This document shows, piece by piece, positions 7,000 to 15,632 of a stretch of 28,549 nucleotides of DNA. The position numbers and the translations under genes were made by a program. Origin of the DNA: a virus. Below the pieces are notes generated by a model. That model was not told where the DNA came from and did not search any database. It saw only the letters and a program-made list of their open reading frames with translations. The stretch's first letter is position 1. Every line of letters begins with the position of its first letter. Where the stretch lies: positions 1-28,549 of the IMG/VR virus record IMGVR_UViG_3300033273_000680; one strand, 5' to 3'.

Positions 7000-8324
7000 A
7001 GCCATTTATAGTATTACAAGGTCCGGTAGCCACTAGATCTGGTTACGGTAATCATACAAGAGATTTAGCACTTAGCTTAATTAAATCGAACAAGTATGAT
7101 CTTAAGATAATTTCATTGCCATGGGGCAATACCCCGATGAATGCATTAGAACATGATAATGAAGATCACCAATTAATTGATAAACATATTGCTCGAGCCA
7201 ATATTACCACAAAACCAGATGTGTTCATTCAAGTATCAGTTGCAAATGAGTTTCAGCCATTAGGTAAATATAATATTGGAATCACCGCCGGCGTAGAAAC
7301 CGATACCGTCCCTTACGAGTTCTTGCAGGGCGCTAATAGAATGGATTTATTGTTGGTTACATCTGAATTTACCAAAGAAGGATTTGTTAAATCCGTATAT
7401 GATCAGATCGATGATAAGACTAAGCAGAAGACGGGCGAGCTTAAATTAGAAAAGCCGGTTGAAGTATTATTTGAAGGTGCTGATCTAGATATATACAAAA
7501 AAATTAAATCAACCGAGCTCGATACAGATCTAGTAGACGAATTGTCTAGCATTGATACCGAATTTAATTTCTTATTTGTAGGACATTGGCTCAAAGGCGA
7601 TTTTGGACAAGATCGTAAGGATGTAGGTATGATGATTAAAACGTTCTGTGAAGCGTTTAAGAACAAGAGTTCGAAAAATAAACCTGGATTGATTCTTAAG
7701 ACGAGCCATGCGACATTTAGTATCATGGATAGAGAAGAGACGATGAATAAAATTCAGCAGATTACATCCGTGTATGGCTCCAAAGCTCCTAAAATTTATT
7801 TACTGCACGGAGATTTATCTGATGAACAAATGAATTCATTGTATAATCATCCTAAGGTAAAGGCAATGATATCATTTACTAAAGGCGAAGGATTCGGACG
7901 TCCATTGTTAGAATTTACATTGTCCGAGAAACCAGTAATAGCTAGTCAATGCTCTGGTCAGCAAGATTTTCTAAAGCATGCACATCCGTTAGTCGGCGAT
8001 CAGACCGAGATTCATAAAAGTGCTACCGATAAGTTTTTAGTGCAAGGATCTAAGTGGTTTACTGTCAACTACGGATATGCCGCTGGCGTCCTACGAGATT
8101 GCGTGGATAACTATAAGAACTATCTCAAAGCAGCTAAGCGTCAAGCATATCATAGCAAGGCGAATTTCAGTTTCGAAGCAATGTCTGACAAATTTATAAC
8201 TTATATTGATAGTGCACTCGAATCAGTGCCTAAGCAAGTAAAACTCAATCTGCCGAAACTTAATAAAGTATCGGATACACCTTCGAAGATTAAATTACCA
8301 AAAATTGAAAAGGTAGATGCATGA
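6996..8324 (+). CDS. GT-B glycosyltransferase, GT4-like, with C-terminal LPK repeats
   Basis: A second GT-B enzyme. The N-terminal half opens with FIVLQGPVATRSGYGNHTRDL, where the glycine-rich loop binds the acceptor side. The donor half has E298 and E306 in EGFGRPLLE (EX7E), followed by EKPVIASQCSG. After the catalytic fold, residues about 413-442 form a tail holding two copies of a short motif, LPKLNKVSD (419-427) and KLPKIEKVDA (433-442). A matching copy is at the N-terminus of the preceding enzyme, so the pair may share a docking partner. It overlaps that gene by ATGA. The sugar and acceptor are not predictable. Confidence 0.86.
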   Translation: MKPFIVLQGPVATRSGYGNHTRDLALSLIKSNKYDLKIISLPWGNTPMNALEHDNEDHQLIDKHIARANITTKPDVFIQVSVANEFQPLGKYNIGITAGVETDTVPYEFLQGANRMDLLLVTSEFTKEGFVKSVYDQIDDKTKQKTGELKLEKPVEVLFEGADLDIYKKIKSTELDTDLVDELSSIDTEFNFLFVGHWLKGDFGQDRKDVGMMIKTFCEAFKNKSSKNKPGLILKTSHATFSIMDREETMNKIQQITSVYGSKAPKIYLLHGDLSDEQMNSLYNHPKVKAMISFTKGEGFGRPLLEFTLSEKPVIASQCSGQQDFLKHAHPLVGDQTEIHKSATDKFLVQGSKWFTVNYGYAAGVLRDCVDNYKNYLKAAKRQAYHSKANFSFEAMSDKFITYIDSALESVPKQVKLNLPKLNKVSDTPSKIKLPKIEKVDA

Positions 8325-8356
8325 TTGCAAAGTCTAGTTACTATAAAAATATCTGA
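8321..8356 (+). CDS. Possible 11-codon mini-ORF at the end of the second glycosyltransferase
   Basis: An ATG overlapping the GT stop (ATGA) opens an 11-residue frame (MIAKSSYYKNI) that ends three bases before the next gene's ATG at 8360. Most island genes are joined by this same ATGA coupling, so the ORF could relay ribosomes to 8360 or be the stub of a deleted gene. It may not be made at all. Confidence 0.25.
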   Translation: MIAKSSYYKNI

Positions 8357-8359
8357 GAA

Positions 8360-8863
8360 ATGAATAATATAACTGAACAAGAAGAACTCAAGGCTGACTA
8401 CGATGCTTATTCGCCGGTTACTAATAACTTCTGTGTGTTAGCAGAGGCAGATGAAACAACTGGTATTACGTCTTACATGTGTATGGAGTCGGGATATAGT
8501 ACTACGGATAAATTAAAGATTGGATCGCTAGAAGTCGAGAGATATGAGGAAACGATGACAGAATTAATGAGAGATGCTCGTATTGAAGATGAAGAATCTG
8601 GATTAGTATGGCATCCATCATTTTTACAGTTTCCGTTTGGCATTTTATATATATCCGGTACGGGCGCACATGATATGCATTGGGAAGTCGCTGAAGTGGT
8701 TGATGTTGAAGAACATGAAAAGACTAGCTATCCTATACCTGGACAAGAGGGCCAATACTTTACGTCTAAACTAGATGTAGACAATGCTAAGGTATTTGAT
8801 AAGTTGGACTTTGAAAATGCATTAGATGCATTATATTCAATAGTACAAGGTGTTATGTCATGA
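8360..8863 (+). CDS. Conserved-type phage protein of unknown function inside the glycan island
   Basis: Not recognised. The 167-residue protein is acidic with no signal peptide or membrane segment. The middle (about 74-120) is rich in aromatics (VWHPSFLQFPFGILYISG, then MHWEVAEVV) and looks like a compact beta domain; the ends are helical (KLDFENALDALYSIVQG). No glycosyltransferase DxD or EX7E and no nucleotide-binding loop is visible, so it may be structural or regulatory. It overlaps the next GT gene by ATGA, which places it in the same operon. TGAGAA before the ATG is a weak ribosome site. Confidence 0.75.
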   Translation: MNNITEQEELKADYDAYSPVTNNFCVLAEADETTGITSYMCMESGYSTTDKLKIGSLEVERYEETMTELMRDARIEDEESGLVWHPSFLQFPFGILYISGTGAHDMHWEVAEVVDVEEHEKTSYPIPGQEGQYFTSKLDVDNAKVFDKLDFENALDALYSIVQGVMS

Positions 8864-9477
8864 AGATAAGTTATGCTATACCAGTATGTAACGAATGGAT
8901 GCAACTTGAATATCTTTTAACTTATCTGTCCAAGCATAAACGTGAACAAGATGAGATTATAGTCCAATGTGATAAAGGAAACACTACACCTAGTGTATAT
9001 CAAGTGTTGGAAGAACATAAGGATAAAATTCAAGTAATTGAATTTCCTTTAAACAAAGACTTTGCATCGTTCAAGAATAATTTAAAAGACCATTGTTCCG
9101 GAGATTATATCTTTCAAATCGATGCCGACGAATATCCAGATGAGTATCTTATGGATACGATTGAATGGTTGATTACAAATAATCCCGGTGTTGATATTTT
9201 CTGGGTACCGCGTATCAATACTGTACAAGGATTGACACAAGAGCATATTGATAAATGGAAATGGCGAGTCGATCCTGACGGGAAAATTAACTTTCCAGAC
9301 TATCAATGTCGTATTTTAAAGAATGTCAAACGCATAAAATGGAAAAACAAAGTACATGAGGTATTAACCGGATATAAGACAGAATCACAGATACCGGCTA
9401 ATAAAGAATTTTGTATACATCATCCTAAGACAATTAAGCGTCAGGAAGAACAAAATGCATTTTATGATACGATATGA
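8860..9477 (+). CDS. GT2-family glycosyltransferase
   Basis: An inverting GT-A glycosyltransferase. The N-terminus ISYAIPVCNEWMQLEYLL is the typical GT2 opening, and the metal-binding DxD is DAD (88-90) in FQIDADEYP. The second half has W161 and KVHE (164-167), found in compact GT2 enzymes resembling the SunS or TPR-linked type. The 205 aa length is short for GT2 but contains the whole catalytic core. It starts in the ATGA overlap with the unknown 8360 gene and overlaps the next gene the same way. The acceptor is unknown. Confidence 0.88.
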   Translation: MKISYAIPVCNEWMQLEYLLTYLSKHKREQDEIIVQCDKGNTTPSVYQVLEEHKDKIQVIEFPLNKDFASFKNNLKDHCSGDYIFQIDADEYPDEYLMDTIEWLITNNPGVDIFWVPRINTVQGLTQEHIDKWKWRVDPDGKINFPDYQCRILKNVKRIKWKNKVHEVLTGYKTESQIPANKEFCIHHPKTIKRQEEQNAFYDTI

Positions 9478-10490
9478 TTAAGATCAAATTAACAAATTGG
9501 AACAAGGGTCGTAATAATCATACATTTAGACCATTTCTAATGTATGCGGAGCATTTTCAGCAAATCGGTGTTCAGTTCGTAGAAGATGGTAGTTATGATT
9601 ATGAATTTATTGGCATGTCCGATTTTCTAGATAAATCCATTCCATTGCAAGATAGTATTAACATGGGCATCGATGCCTTATCAAAAAAGACGGGCGATTA
9701 TTTTTTATTCGACGGATCCGATTCGACGTCGCTTATGGCAGCATATGAAGTGTTCAAAGAATCTAATGCACAGTACTTGTTTAAGACTGCAAAAACGACT
9801 CGTGAACAATATAATAAGTCATCTGCCTTTAATAAATGGTTCTTCGGATCAGGTAGTGATTTAGATTTAGCATATGACATACCACAAGATGTATACGATC
9901 GTATTAAGCTAACAGGGTGGAACTTTGGTTATTATAATCCAGACTATACAAAGTTTGACGTCGCATTTAACGATCGTACGATAGACGTATGTGCTATATA
10001 TCAAGGATTTCACAAAGAAAATAGCGATCATGGTGTACGTAATGATTTAATGTATACAAAACATCGTACCGGCGCATGGAATGTTTTAGAATCGTCGACA
10101 GGCATTTCATATGAAAAGGACCGTCGCCCCTTCCCGGAATTTGCAGATATACTGCGTCGTAGTAAATGTACATTGTCCCCGTTCGGAATGGGCGAGCCGT
10201 GCTTTAGAGATTTTGAGATTATTCAATTTGGCAGTGTTATGATAAAGCCTGATATGAGTAACGTCATTACACATCCAAATATATACAAGCCGTATGAGAC
10301 ATACATTCCATGTGAATTAGATTGGTCAGACTTAATCGAAAAAATTGAATGGGTTAAAGATAATCCAGCTAAGTGTGCTGAAATAGTAGAAAATGCTAGA
10401 CAAACAGTACAAAAAGCATATAGTATTGAAAATTTGTTATTATATTGGTATGAAATGATACAGACATTCAAGGGAGCAACTGTTGAGTAA
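9474..10490 (+). CDS. Exostosin-like/GT-B glycosyltransferase (putative)
   Basis: Probably a glycosyltransferase. The C-terminal donor-binding half shows L234-S235-P236 in LSPFGMGEPCFRDFEIIQFG, then SVMIKPDM. This matches the exostosin/GT1-type SPxGxGxxxxRxxExIxxG pattern that holds the nucleotide sugar. The N-terminal half (1-150) is divergent and gives no motif. At 338 aa it is within GT-B range. It overlaps upstream by ATGA and downstream by 8 bases with a gene starting at TTG. The family assignment rests mainly on the C-terminal block. Confidence 0.7.
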   Translation: MIKIKLTNWNKGRNNHTFRPFLMYAEHFQQIGVQFVEDGSYDYEFIGMSDFLDKSIPLQDSINMGIDALSKKTGDYFLFDGSDSTSLMAAYEVFKESNAQYLFKTAKTTREQYNKSSAFNKWFFGSGSDLDLAYDIPQDVYDRIKLTGWNFGYYNPDYTKFDVAFNDRTIDVCAIYQGFHKENSDHGVRNDLMYTKHRTGAWNVLESSTGISYEKDRRPFPEFADILRRSKCTLSPFGMGEPCFRDFEIIQFGSVMIKPDMSNVITHPNIYKPYETYIPCELDWSDLIEKIEWVKDNPAKCAEIVENARQTVQKAYSIENLLLYWYEMIQTFKGATVE

Positions 10491-11229
10491 ATATTTGATA
10501 TATACATTAGCTGTTAATTCGGAAAATCGAAATGTCGATGATAACGGCATATTTAACATTACTAAACAAAGTTGGCAACATTATTGTGACCGCCATGACA
10601 TAGATTTTCATGTTATTGATACGCCGCCATTGAATGTAGGTACGCCGCATTGGTTTAGATATTTCATTTTTGATGAGAAGCCTGGATATGACAAGTATCT
10701 GTATATCGACTCAGATGTAATGGTACATTGGGATGCTCCGAACATATTTGAAATATATCCTGACGATAAATTACATGTAGTGCGAGATAATTCTGGCTTA
10801 GGATGGATTTGGGAAGGCATACATCTTTATCAGCAACTGTTCGAAGGCGTTTCATTAGACTGGGAGCGTTATTTCAATTCAGGTGTTATGATGTTTTCGC
10901 AGAAGCAACGATCGTTAATCGACGGCTTCAAAGAGTTCTACAAAGAAAATGCCGAGACAATAACAGACTTTCAAAAGCAAGTACGTAAAGGCTTTGATCA
11001 GACGCCATTCAATTATTTTAATGCGTATAATGAGACTGATATCGTATTTATGTCAGAAAAATTCAATTTAACGCATTTAATGCGTAAAGAGATATTACAT
11101 GCCGACTATTTTGTAAATATGGCATGGTTTTGGCATTTCAACGGATTGCCGCGCGAACATCAGCAACAATTTATACAGCAGTTATGGACTAAGATAAAAA
11201 CTAATTATAGTATACAGGGAGCTAAATGA
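10483..11229 (+). CDS. GT8-like glycosyltransferase with a TTG start
   Basis: A probable retaining GT-A enzyme of the GT8 type (glycogenin/LgtC relatives). The manganese-binding DxD is DSD (76-78) in KYLYIDSDVMVHWD. RYFNSGVMMFS is the conserved GT8 middle motif, and the C-terminal WHFNGLP resembles the GT8 HFxGxxKPW box. The 248 aa length is usual. The start is TTG at 10483: it has an AGGGAG site (10470-10475) eight bases upstream, overlaps the previous stop by 8 bases, and gives the expected short N-terminus before LIYTLAV. No ATG near the beginning would keep that first strand. Confidence 0.8.
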   Translation: MSKYLIYTLAVNSENRNVDDNGIFNITKQSWQHYCDRHDIDFHVIDTPPLNVGTPHWFRYFIFDEKPGYDKYLYIDSDVMVHWDAPNIFEIYPDDKLHVVRDNSGLGWIWEGIHLYQQLFEGVSLDWERYFNSGVMMFSQKQRSLIDGFKEFYKENAETITDFQKQVRKGFDQTPFNYFNAYNETDIVFMSEKFNLTHLMRKEILHADYFVNMAWFWHFNGLPREHQQQFIQQLWTKIKTNYSIQGAK

Positions 11230-11915
11230 AAATATTATTCGTGATACCTACGCTATTTAATGATCCGAATATAGTAAAAGAATGTGTTGATAGTATTAAC
11301 AGTTCATTGCCAGATTCGAATGATCATACAATAACAGTTGTATGTAATACTGCAAATGATGAATTCGAAAAATGGACGCCGCCAGCGAATGTGATTAAAG
11401 AATGTAGTAATGTGAAATATAACATTTCGCGCGCGATCAATGTCGGCATCTCAAAGCGTACTACAGAAGAATACATTTGTTATGTCGACCATGGTACTAG
11501 ATTCCAAGAAGGATGGTTAGCCCCGATTCTAAAATTATATCAACAGCATGACAATATAGGCGTCATTGGCAATCGGAAACATAGTACATTTCGATACTAT
11601 CACAATCGATTATCTGAGAATGCCTGGGATGTTTTATGGACTGATGGCATCATGTTTATGACATATGATACATTTAAGTTGGTCGGAGAATTTGATGAAT
11701 CATACTTTGCCGATTGTGAGACTCAAGATTTTTGCTATAAATTAATTGAACATCATAATCGTATGAATATTGCAATTGATAGTGAGTATTTGTCACATGC
11801 ATATAGTCCCAATTCAAATACCGATCGTAGGGAATTATTTAACGTACAAGAGTCGTCGAGAAAATTGTTCATGTCACGTTGGGACGAATGGAGAAGAAAT
11901 AGGTATAACCAATGA
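11226..11915 (+). CDS. GT2-like glycosyltransferase with an atypical DxD
   Basis: A GT-A protein starting MKILFVIPTLFNDPNIV and continuing with ISRAINVGISKRTTEEYICYVDHGTRF. The DxD position reads DHG (88-90), so the second acidic residue is missing. Later elements fit GT2: GEFDESYFADCETQDFCYKL, with the E-x-x-D catalytic-base pattern. The 229 aa length fits a compact GT2. The missing acid could mean another metal ligand or lost activity. The ATGA overlaps on both sides make it part of the island's translational chain. Confidence 0.8.
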   Translation: MKILFVIPTLFNDPNIVKECVDSINSSLPDSNDHTITVVCNTANDEFEKWTPPANVIKECSNVKYNISRAINVGISKRTTEEYICYVDHGTRFQEGWLAPILKLYQQHDNIGVIGNRKHSTFRYYHNRLSENAWDVLWTDGIMFMTYDTFKLVGEFDESYFADCETQDFCYKLIEHHNRMNIAIDSEYLSHAYSPNSNTDRRELFNVQESSRKLFMSRWDEWRRNRYNQ

Positions 11916-12916
11916 GTAAGACAGTATTAATTACAGGCGTTGCTGGCTTACTTGGATCTAGACTAGCAGATTGGATAATCGAAAATCACCCCGATGTTAA
12001 AGTAGTAGGCATCGATGATTTAAGTGGTGGTTATAGAGAAAACATTAACCCTAAGGTTGAATTTTGGAAATGGAACTTAGTCGACCACCATCTTAATAGT
12101 CTTTTTGAAACACATAAATTTGATTATGTATTTCATTTTGCTGCTTATGCTGCCGAAGGGCTATCTCCGTTTATAAGGGCATATAACTATGATAATAATC
12201 TAAAATCGACGGCTCGTATAGTAAATGAGTGTATTAAACATGATGTTAAAAGACTAGTATTTACTTCTACATTAGCAGTTTATGGCCATGGTGATGGAGG
12301 AGTATTTGATGAATCACAAACACCTAAACCTATAGATCCGTATGGCGTTGCTAAATATGCATGTGAAATGGATATTCAAATTGCGGGTGAGCAGCATGGA
12401 CTAGATTGGTGCATTATTAGACCACATAACGTATATGGAATTAAGCAAAATATATGGGACAAGTATAGAAACGTATTAGGCATATGGATGTATCAACATT
12501 TAAATGGTCAGCCCATGACCATCTTCGGAGATGGGGAGCAGACTCGAGCATTTAGTTTTATTGATGATAGTCTAGAACCATTATGGAATGCCGCTATCCG
12601 TCCGGAGGCTAGTAAAGAGATTATTAACTTAGGTGGTATTGAAGAGATATCAATTAAGGATGCGGCTAATGTAGTACGTGAAGTAATAGGCGCCGGCGAA
12701 ATAGTATACTTAGAACCTAGACATGAGGTAAAGCATTCGATTCCTACTTATCAAAAGTCAATTGATATTTTAGGATTTGAATATAAGACTAAGATGAAAG
12801 AAGGCTTAGAACAGATGTGGAACTGGGCAAAAGAACAGCCCATGAAAGAACGATTTGTATGGCCTAAATATGAATTAGATAAAGGTATCTATAATTTCTG
12901 GAAGAATAAGTCATGA
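11912..12916 (+). CDS. NAD(P)-dependent epimerase/dehydratase, extended SDR family
   Basis: A nucleotide-sugar modifying enzyme of the GalE/UXS/RmlB group. The Rossmann loop is GVAGLLG (9-15), D37 in IDDLSGG suggests NAD preference, and the FTSTLAVYG strand carries the catalytic Ser/Thr. The YxxxK pair is Y144 and K148 in DPYGVAKYACEM, followed by IIRPHNVYG. At 334 aa it is full length. With the UDP-glucose dehydrogenase in the same operon, plausible products are UDP-galacturonate, UDP-xylose or UDP-galactose; the sequence does not decide. It overlaps both neighbours by ATGA. Confidence 0.93.
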   Translation: MSKTVLITGVAGLLGSRLADWIIENHPDVKVVGIDDLSGGYRENINPKVEFWKWNLVDHHLNSLFETHKFDYVFHFAAYAAEGLSPFIRAYNYDNNLKSTARIVNECIKHDVKRLVFTSTLAVYGHGDGGVFDESQTPKPIDPYGVAKYACEMDIQIAGEQHGLDWCIIRPHNVYGIKQNIWDKYRNVLGIWMYQHLNGQPMTIFGDGEQTRAFSFIDDSLEPLWNAAIRPEASKEIINLGGIEEISIKDAANVVREVIGAGEIVYLEPRHEVKHSIPTYQKSIDILGFEYKTKMKEGLEQMWNWAKEQPMKERFVWPKYELDKGIYNFWKNKS

Positions 12917-13578
12917 AACCTGCATTTGTAGTAACTGTACATCAGAGTGAACAGTATAGGCCGGATGGTCATAATTATTTAGATCGTTATCTTAAGACAT
13001 TAGATGAGATGATGGTAATCGACTATGATGTTTTCATTATGGAAAATGCATCAGAACGAAAGTATAATGCGCCATCTAAATATCATTATCACTATTTTCC
13101 TGATCAATTAGGCGGTATGACCCGTGCATGGAATATGGGCGTCAAGTTAGCTATTGAGAATGGTAATGATTTCATATGTGTGACTAATGAAGATATCTTC
13201 TTCAATTCTACCATCAATAAAATGTTCGAGACAGCGATATCAATTGATGATAGAGATAATATTATATATGGTCCGGTATGTGATAACCCAACGACATTTC
13301 CGCATCAAATATCATCAAAGCCGACCGATCAGATAAAGGATATAACTGGCACTGCACATGGCATCCATGGATGGTTTACGGGATTTACGGACAAATATTA
13401 TCACAAGTATAATGTAGATGGAAATATATTTGAGCCCGAAAAGTTATGGCGCGGACAAGAAAAATTTCAATATCGTGATTGGAAACGTGGCGCTCGTAGT
13501 TATGTCATCGGTGCATGTTTAGTTCATCATGACCATACCGGAAGTTGGAAAAAGACTAGTCAGGATATACCGCAATGA
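12913..13578 (+). CDS. GT2-like glycosyltransferase
   Basis: A probable GT-A glycosyltransferase. It shows MKPAFVVTVHQ as first strand, then FPDQLGGMTRAWNMGVKLA (62-80), the helix that usually precedes the donor site. NED (92-94) in FICVTNEDIFFN stands where DxD is expected. The second half contains HGWFTGFTDKYY and FQYRDWKRGARSYVIGACLVH. At 221 aa it is compact. The first acidic position of DxD is Asn here, so donor binding may differ. Family membership is clear from the layout; the sugar is unknown. Both ends are ATGA overlaps. Confidence 0.75.
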   Translation: MKPAFVVTVHQSEQYRPDGHNYLDRYLKTLDEMMVIDYDVFIMENASERKYNAPSKYHYHYFPDQLGGMTRAWNMGVKLAIENGNDFICVTNEDIFFNSTINKMFETAISIDDRDNIIYGPVCDNPTTFPHQISSKPTDQIKDITGTAHGIHGWFTGFTDKYYHKYNVDGNIFEPEKLWRGQEKFQYRDWKRGARSYVIGACLVHHDHTGSWKKTSQDIPQ

Positions 13579-14489
13579 TTAAAATTTTAGCAATTACTCC
13601 CGACGGAAAGACGGATGCATTAGCAACGGGCATCATCGAAGGGTTAGTTCAATGCAATGATGTTGAATTGTTTTGTACAAATAAAGGCAATTCAGCAGTG
13701 AACATAGTATCAGCAGAACGGGCGCGCGAATTATCGACAATTGTAGATTACGTGTTTGTTATACATGGTAAACGTCCGGGCGATTACTCATTATTAAATG
13801 ACATAGATTGGGAGAAGGTCGTAGTAATAGATGGATCAGAATGGTCTTTCAATTACTTGCCTATAAACAACTTAGGCTCAATTGAAAAGTTAGTCAATGA
13901 GGAGTGGGCTAAGAAAGCTAAATACTATTTCAAACGAGAGTGCTATCCGCAACATTGTGCAATGGGTATACGACCATTACAGTTTACAGCATTAGATTCA
14001 GATTTCGGCGGTCATGATGAAGAAAAAACTATCGATGTATTATGTGCTTTCCCGCGCGCCGATCATCATTGGCCTGATCATAATGCAATGAGCTATAGAC
14101 GAATGGCTATTAATGCATGTAAAGAATTGCAAGATGAAGGTTATAAGATTGTTGTAGGAACTGTGACGGATTATCTACGAAATGTTAATCGGTCATGGAT
14201 AACTATCGATGCTTACGGCGGAGGCGAATTCAATCGACGTACTAAACAAATTATAGCAAATAAATCTGCATTGTTAGCAAAAAAATATCAAATTCAGTTA
14301 CATGATTTGATTGAAGATGAACATTATTATGCGTGGGATTCTACTGACGAACTTAAGAACAAAATAAGACAGTTGTTAGCTAATAAATCGCAGTTGCAAG
14401 ATTTGATCGATCATTCGTATGATCATATATGCAACAAACATACTAGTGTAGCAACTGCTCAATATATACTTAATGAGATACAACAATGA
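13575..14489 (+). CDS. Putative GT-B glycosyltransferase, CgeB-like
   Basis: A 304-residue protein with a GT-B layout. The N-terminal Rossmann half begins MIKILAITPDGKTDALATGI. The linker KYYFKRECYPQHCAMGIRPL is the 'forced to surface' pattern seen in CgeB-type transferases. The C-terminal half includes NRRTKQIIANKSALLAKKY and DSTDELKNKIRQLLANKSQL, the usual end of such enzymes. There is no clear EX7E glutamate pair. The last residues ILNEIQQ include an L-N-E, but in a setting that does not look like a leader. Overlaps upstream and downstream are ATGA. Confidence 0.6.
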   Translation: MIKILAITPDGKTDALATGIIEGLVQCNDVELFCTNKGNSAVNIVSAERARELSTIVDYVFVIHGKRPGDYSLLNDIDWEKVVVIDGSEWSFNYLPINNLGSIEKLVNEEWAKKAKYYFKRECYPQHCAMGIRPLQFTALDSDFGGHDEEKTIDVLCAFPRADHHWPDHNAMSYRRMAINACKELQDEGYKIVVGTVTDYLRNVNRSWITIDAYGGGEFNRRTKQIIANKSALLAKKYQIQLHDLIEDEHYYAWDSTDELKNKIRQLLANKSQLQDLIDHSYDHICNKHTSVATAQYILNEIQQ

Positions 14490-15088
14490 ATTCATTATTA
14501 GATCATCCTAGAATTAATGACTTGTCATTTACGGACAAAAAATTATGGCATAGTTACTTGCCAGTATATGATAAATATTTAACGCCACATCGTAACGAGA
14601 CTTTTAATATTCTGGAGATCGGCGTCAGCTGTGGAGGGTCATCGACTCTCTGGCACGATTTTTGCGAAAATATACACATACATGCAATCGATGTATTGCC
14701 AGAACCCATACTAGTACGAGATAAAGAACGTATAACATATTATCAGCGAGAAGGCACTACTACCTCCGGAGGCGGATATGATTTAGATGTCATCGACGAT
14801 TTTATTGATCGCGGCATAAAGTTTAAATTCCTTTTCGAGGATGGACCGCATAGTTTAGAGACTATGATATTTGTAGCTCAACATTATCACAGAGTATTAG
14901 AAGAAGATGGGACTATCTTTATCGAGGATATCAAAAATCTTGACTGGGTGAAAGAAATACAAAATGCATTGCCTGAGAATATGATATCGAAAGTTTACGA
15001 CTTACGTGAAGAAAAGGGACGATTTGATGACATTGTCATGGCAATTAAGTTTAAAGGACAATCATTTATAGAGGACGGAGATGCCTAA
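14486..15088 (+). CDS. Class I SAM-dependent methyltransferase 1 of the glycan island
   Basis: A probable methyl donor enzyme for sugars of the island. The SAM loop is NILEIGVSCGGSS (41-53), the acidic ribose ligand is D69 in HIHAIDV, and FLFEDGPHSLETM and GTIFIEDI follow as later strands. The pattern recalls cephalosporin-hydroxylase/MTase_24-like small enzymes. The 200 aa length is sufficient for a bare methyltransferase fold. An ATGA overlap joins it to the CgeB-like gene, and an 8-base overlap joins it to a second methyltransferase. The substrate is inferred from location only; a protein or small molecule is possible. Confidence 0.78.
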   Translation: MNSLLDHPRINDLSFTDKKLWHSYLPVYDKYLTPHRNETFNILEIGVSCGGSSTLWHDFCENIHIHAIDVLPEPILVRDKERITYYQREGTTTSGGGYDLDVIDDFIDRGIKFKFLFEDGPHSLETMIFVAQHYHRVLEEDGTIFIEDIKNLDWVKEIQNALPENMISKVYDLREEKGRFDDIVMAIKFKGQSFIEDGDA

Positions 15089-15632
15089 TTTTTTTAAGAT
15101 GCGTGATAAGAAGCATGCATGTGACGGCTTAAAAGATATGATTAATCATACTAATTTAGCGAATGCGAGTATGATTGAAATAGGATGTTATATGGGCGAT
15201 AGTACTAAAATATTCGCCGATTCGGGTAGATTTACGAAAATTTATGCAGTAGATCCATGGGTAGCTGGATATGATGACCGAGACGCAGCATCTAGATCTG
15301 ATTTCAAATATGTAGAAACTGCATTTGATCAATTCGCTGATGAATATGATATAGTAGAAAAAATAAAAATGACATCGAATGATGCTTTGAGTAAATTTGA
15401 TAATCATTCTGTGGACTTAGTTTACATCGATGGCGACCATCGCGCGGAAGCAGTTAAGAATGATATTAGAAACTATCGCGATATTATACGCCCGGGCGGA
15501 TATCTTGCTGGTCATGATTGGACAAATGCTAAAGTCGGTCCCGCAAAGGAGATCCGTGAAGCCATTTTAGAAATAATGGAACGTCATCCTGATCAGACAT
15601 TTTCAGATTGTAGTTGGATTTATAAATTATGA
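15081..15632 (+). CDS. Class I SAM-dependent methyltransferase 2 (MTase_24 type)
   Basis: It has the MTase_24 pattern: MIEIGCYMGDSTKIF (31-45) as SAM loop, D58 in IYAVDPW, and VDLVYIDGDHRAEAVKNDI with GGYLAGHDW near the end. The 183 aa length is typical. It directly follows methyltransferase 1 with an 8-base overlap but is only distantly similar, so they are not a recent duplication. Two different methyltransferases in a sugar island suggest methylation at two positions or on two sugars; this is inference. The downstream overlap is ATGA. Confidence 0.85.
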   Translation: MPNFFKMRDKKHACDGLKDMINHTNLANASMIEIGCYMGDSTKIFADSGRFTKIYAVDPWVAGYDDRDAASRSDFKYVETAFDQFADEYDIVEKIKMTSNDALSKFDNHSVDLVYIDGDHRAEAVKNDIRNYRDIIRPGGYLAGHDWTNAKVGPAKEIREAILEIMERHPDQTFSDCSWIYKL

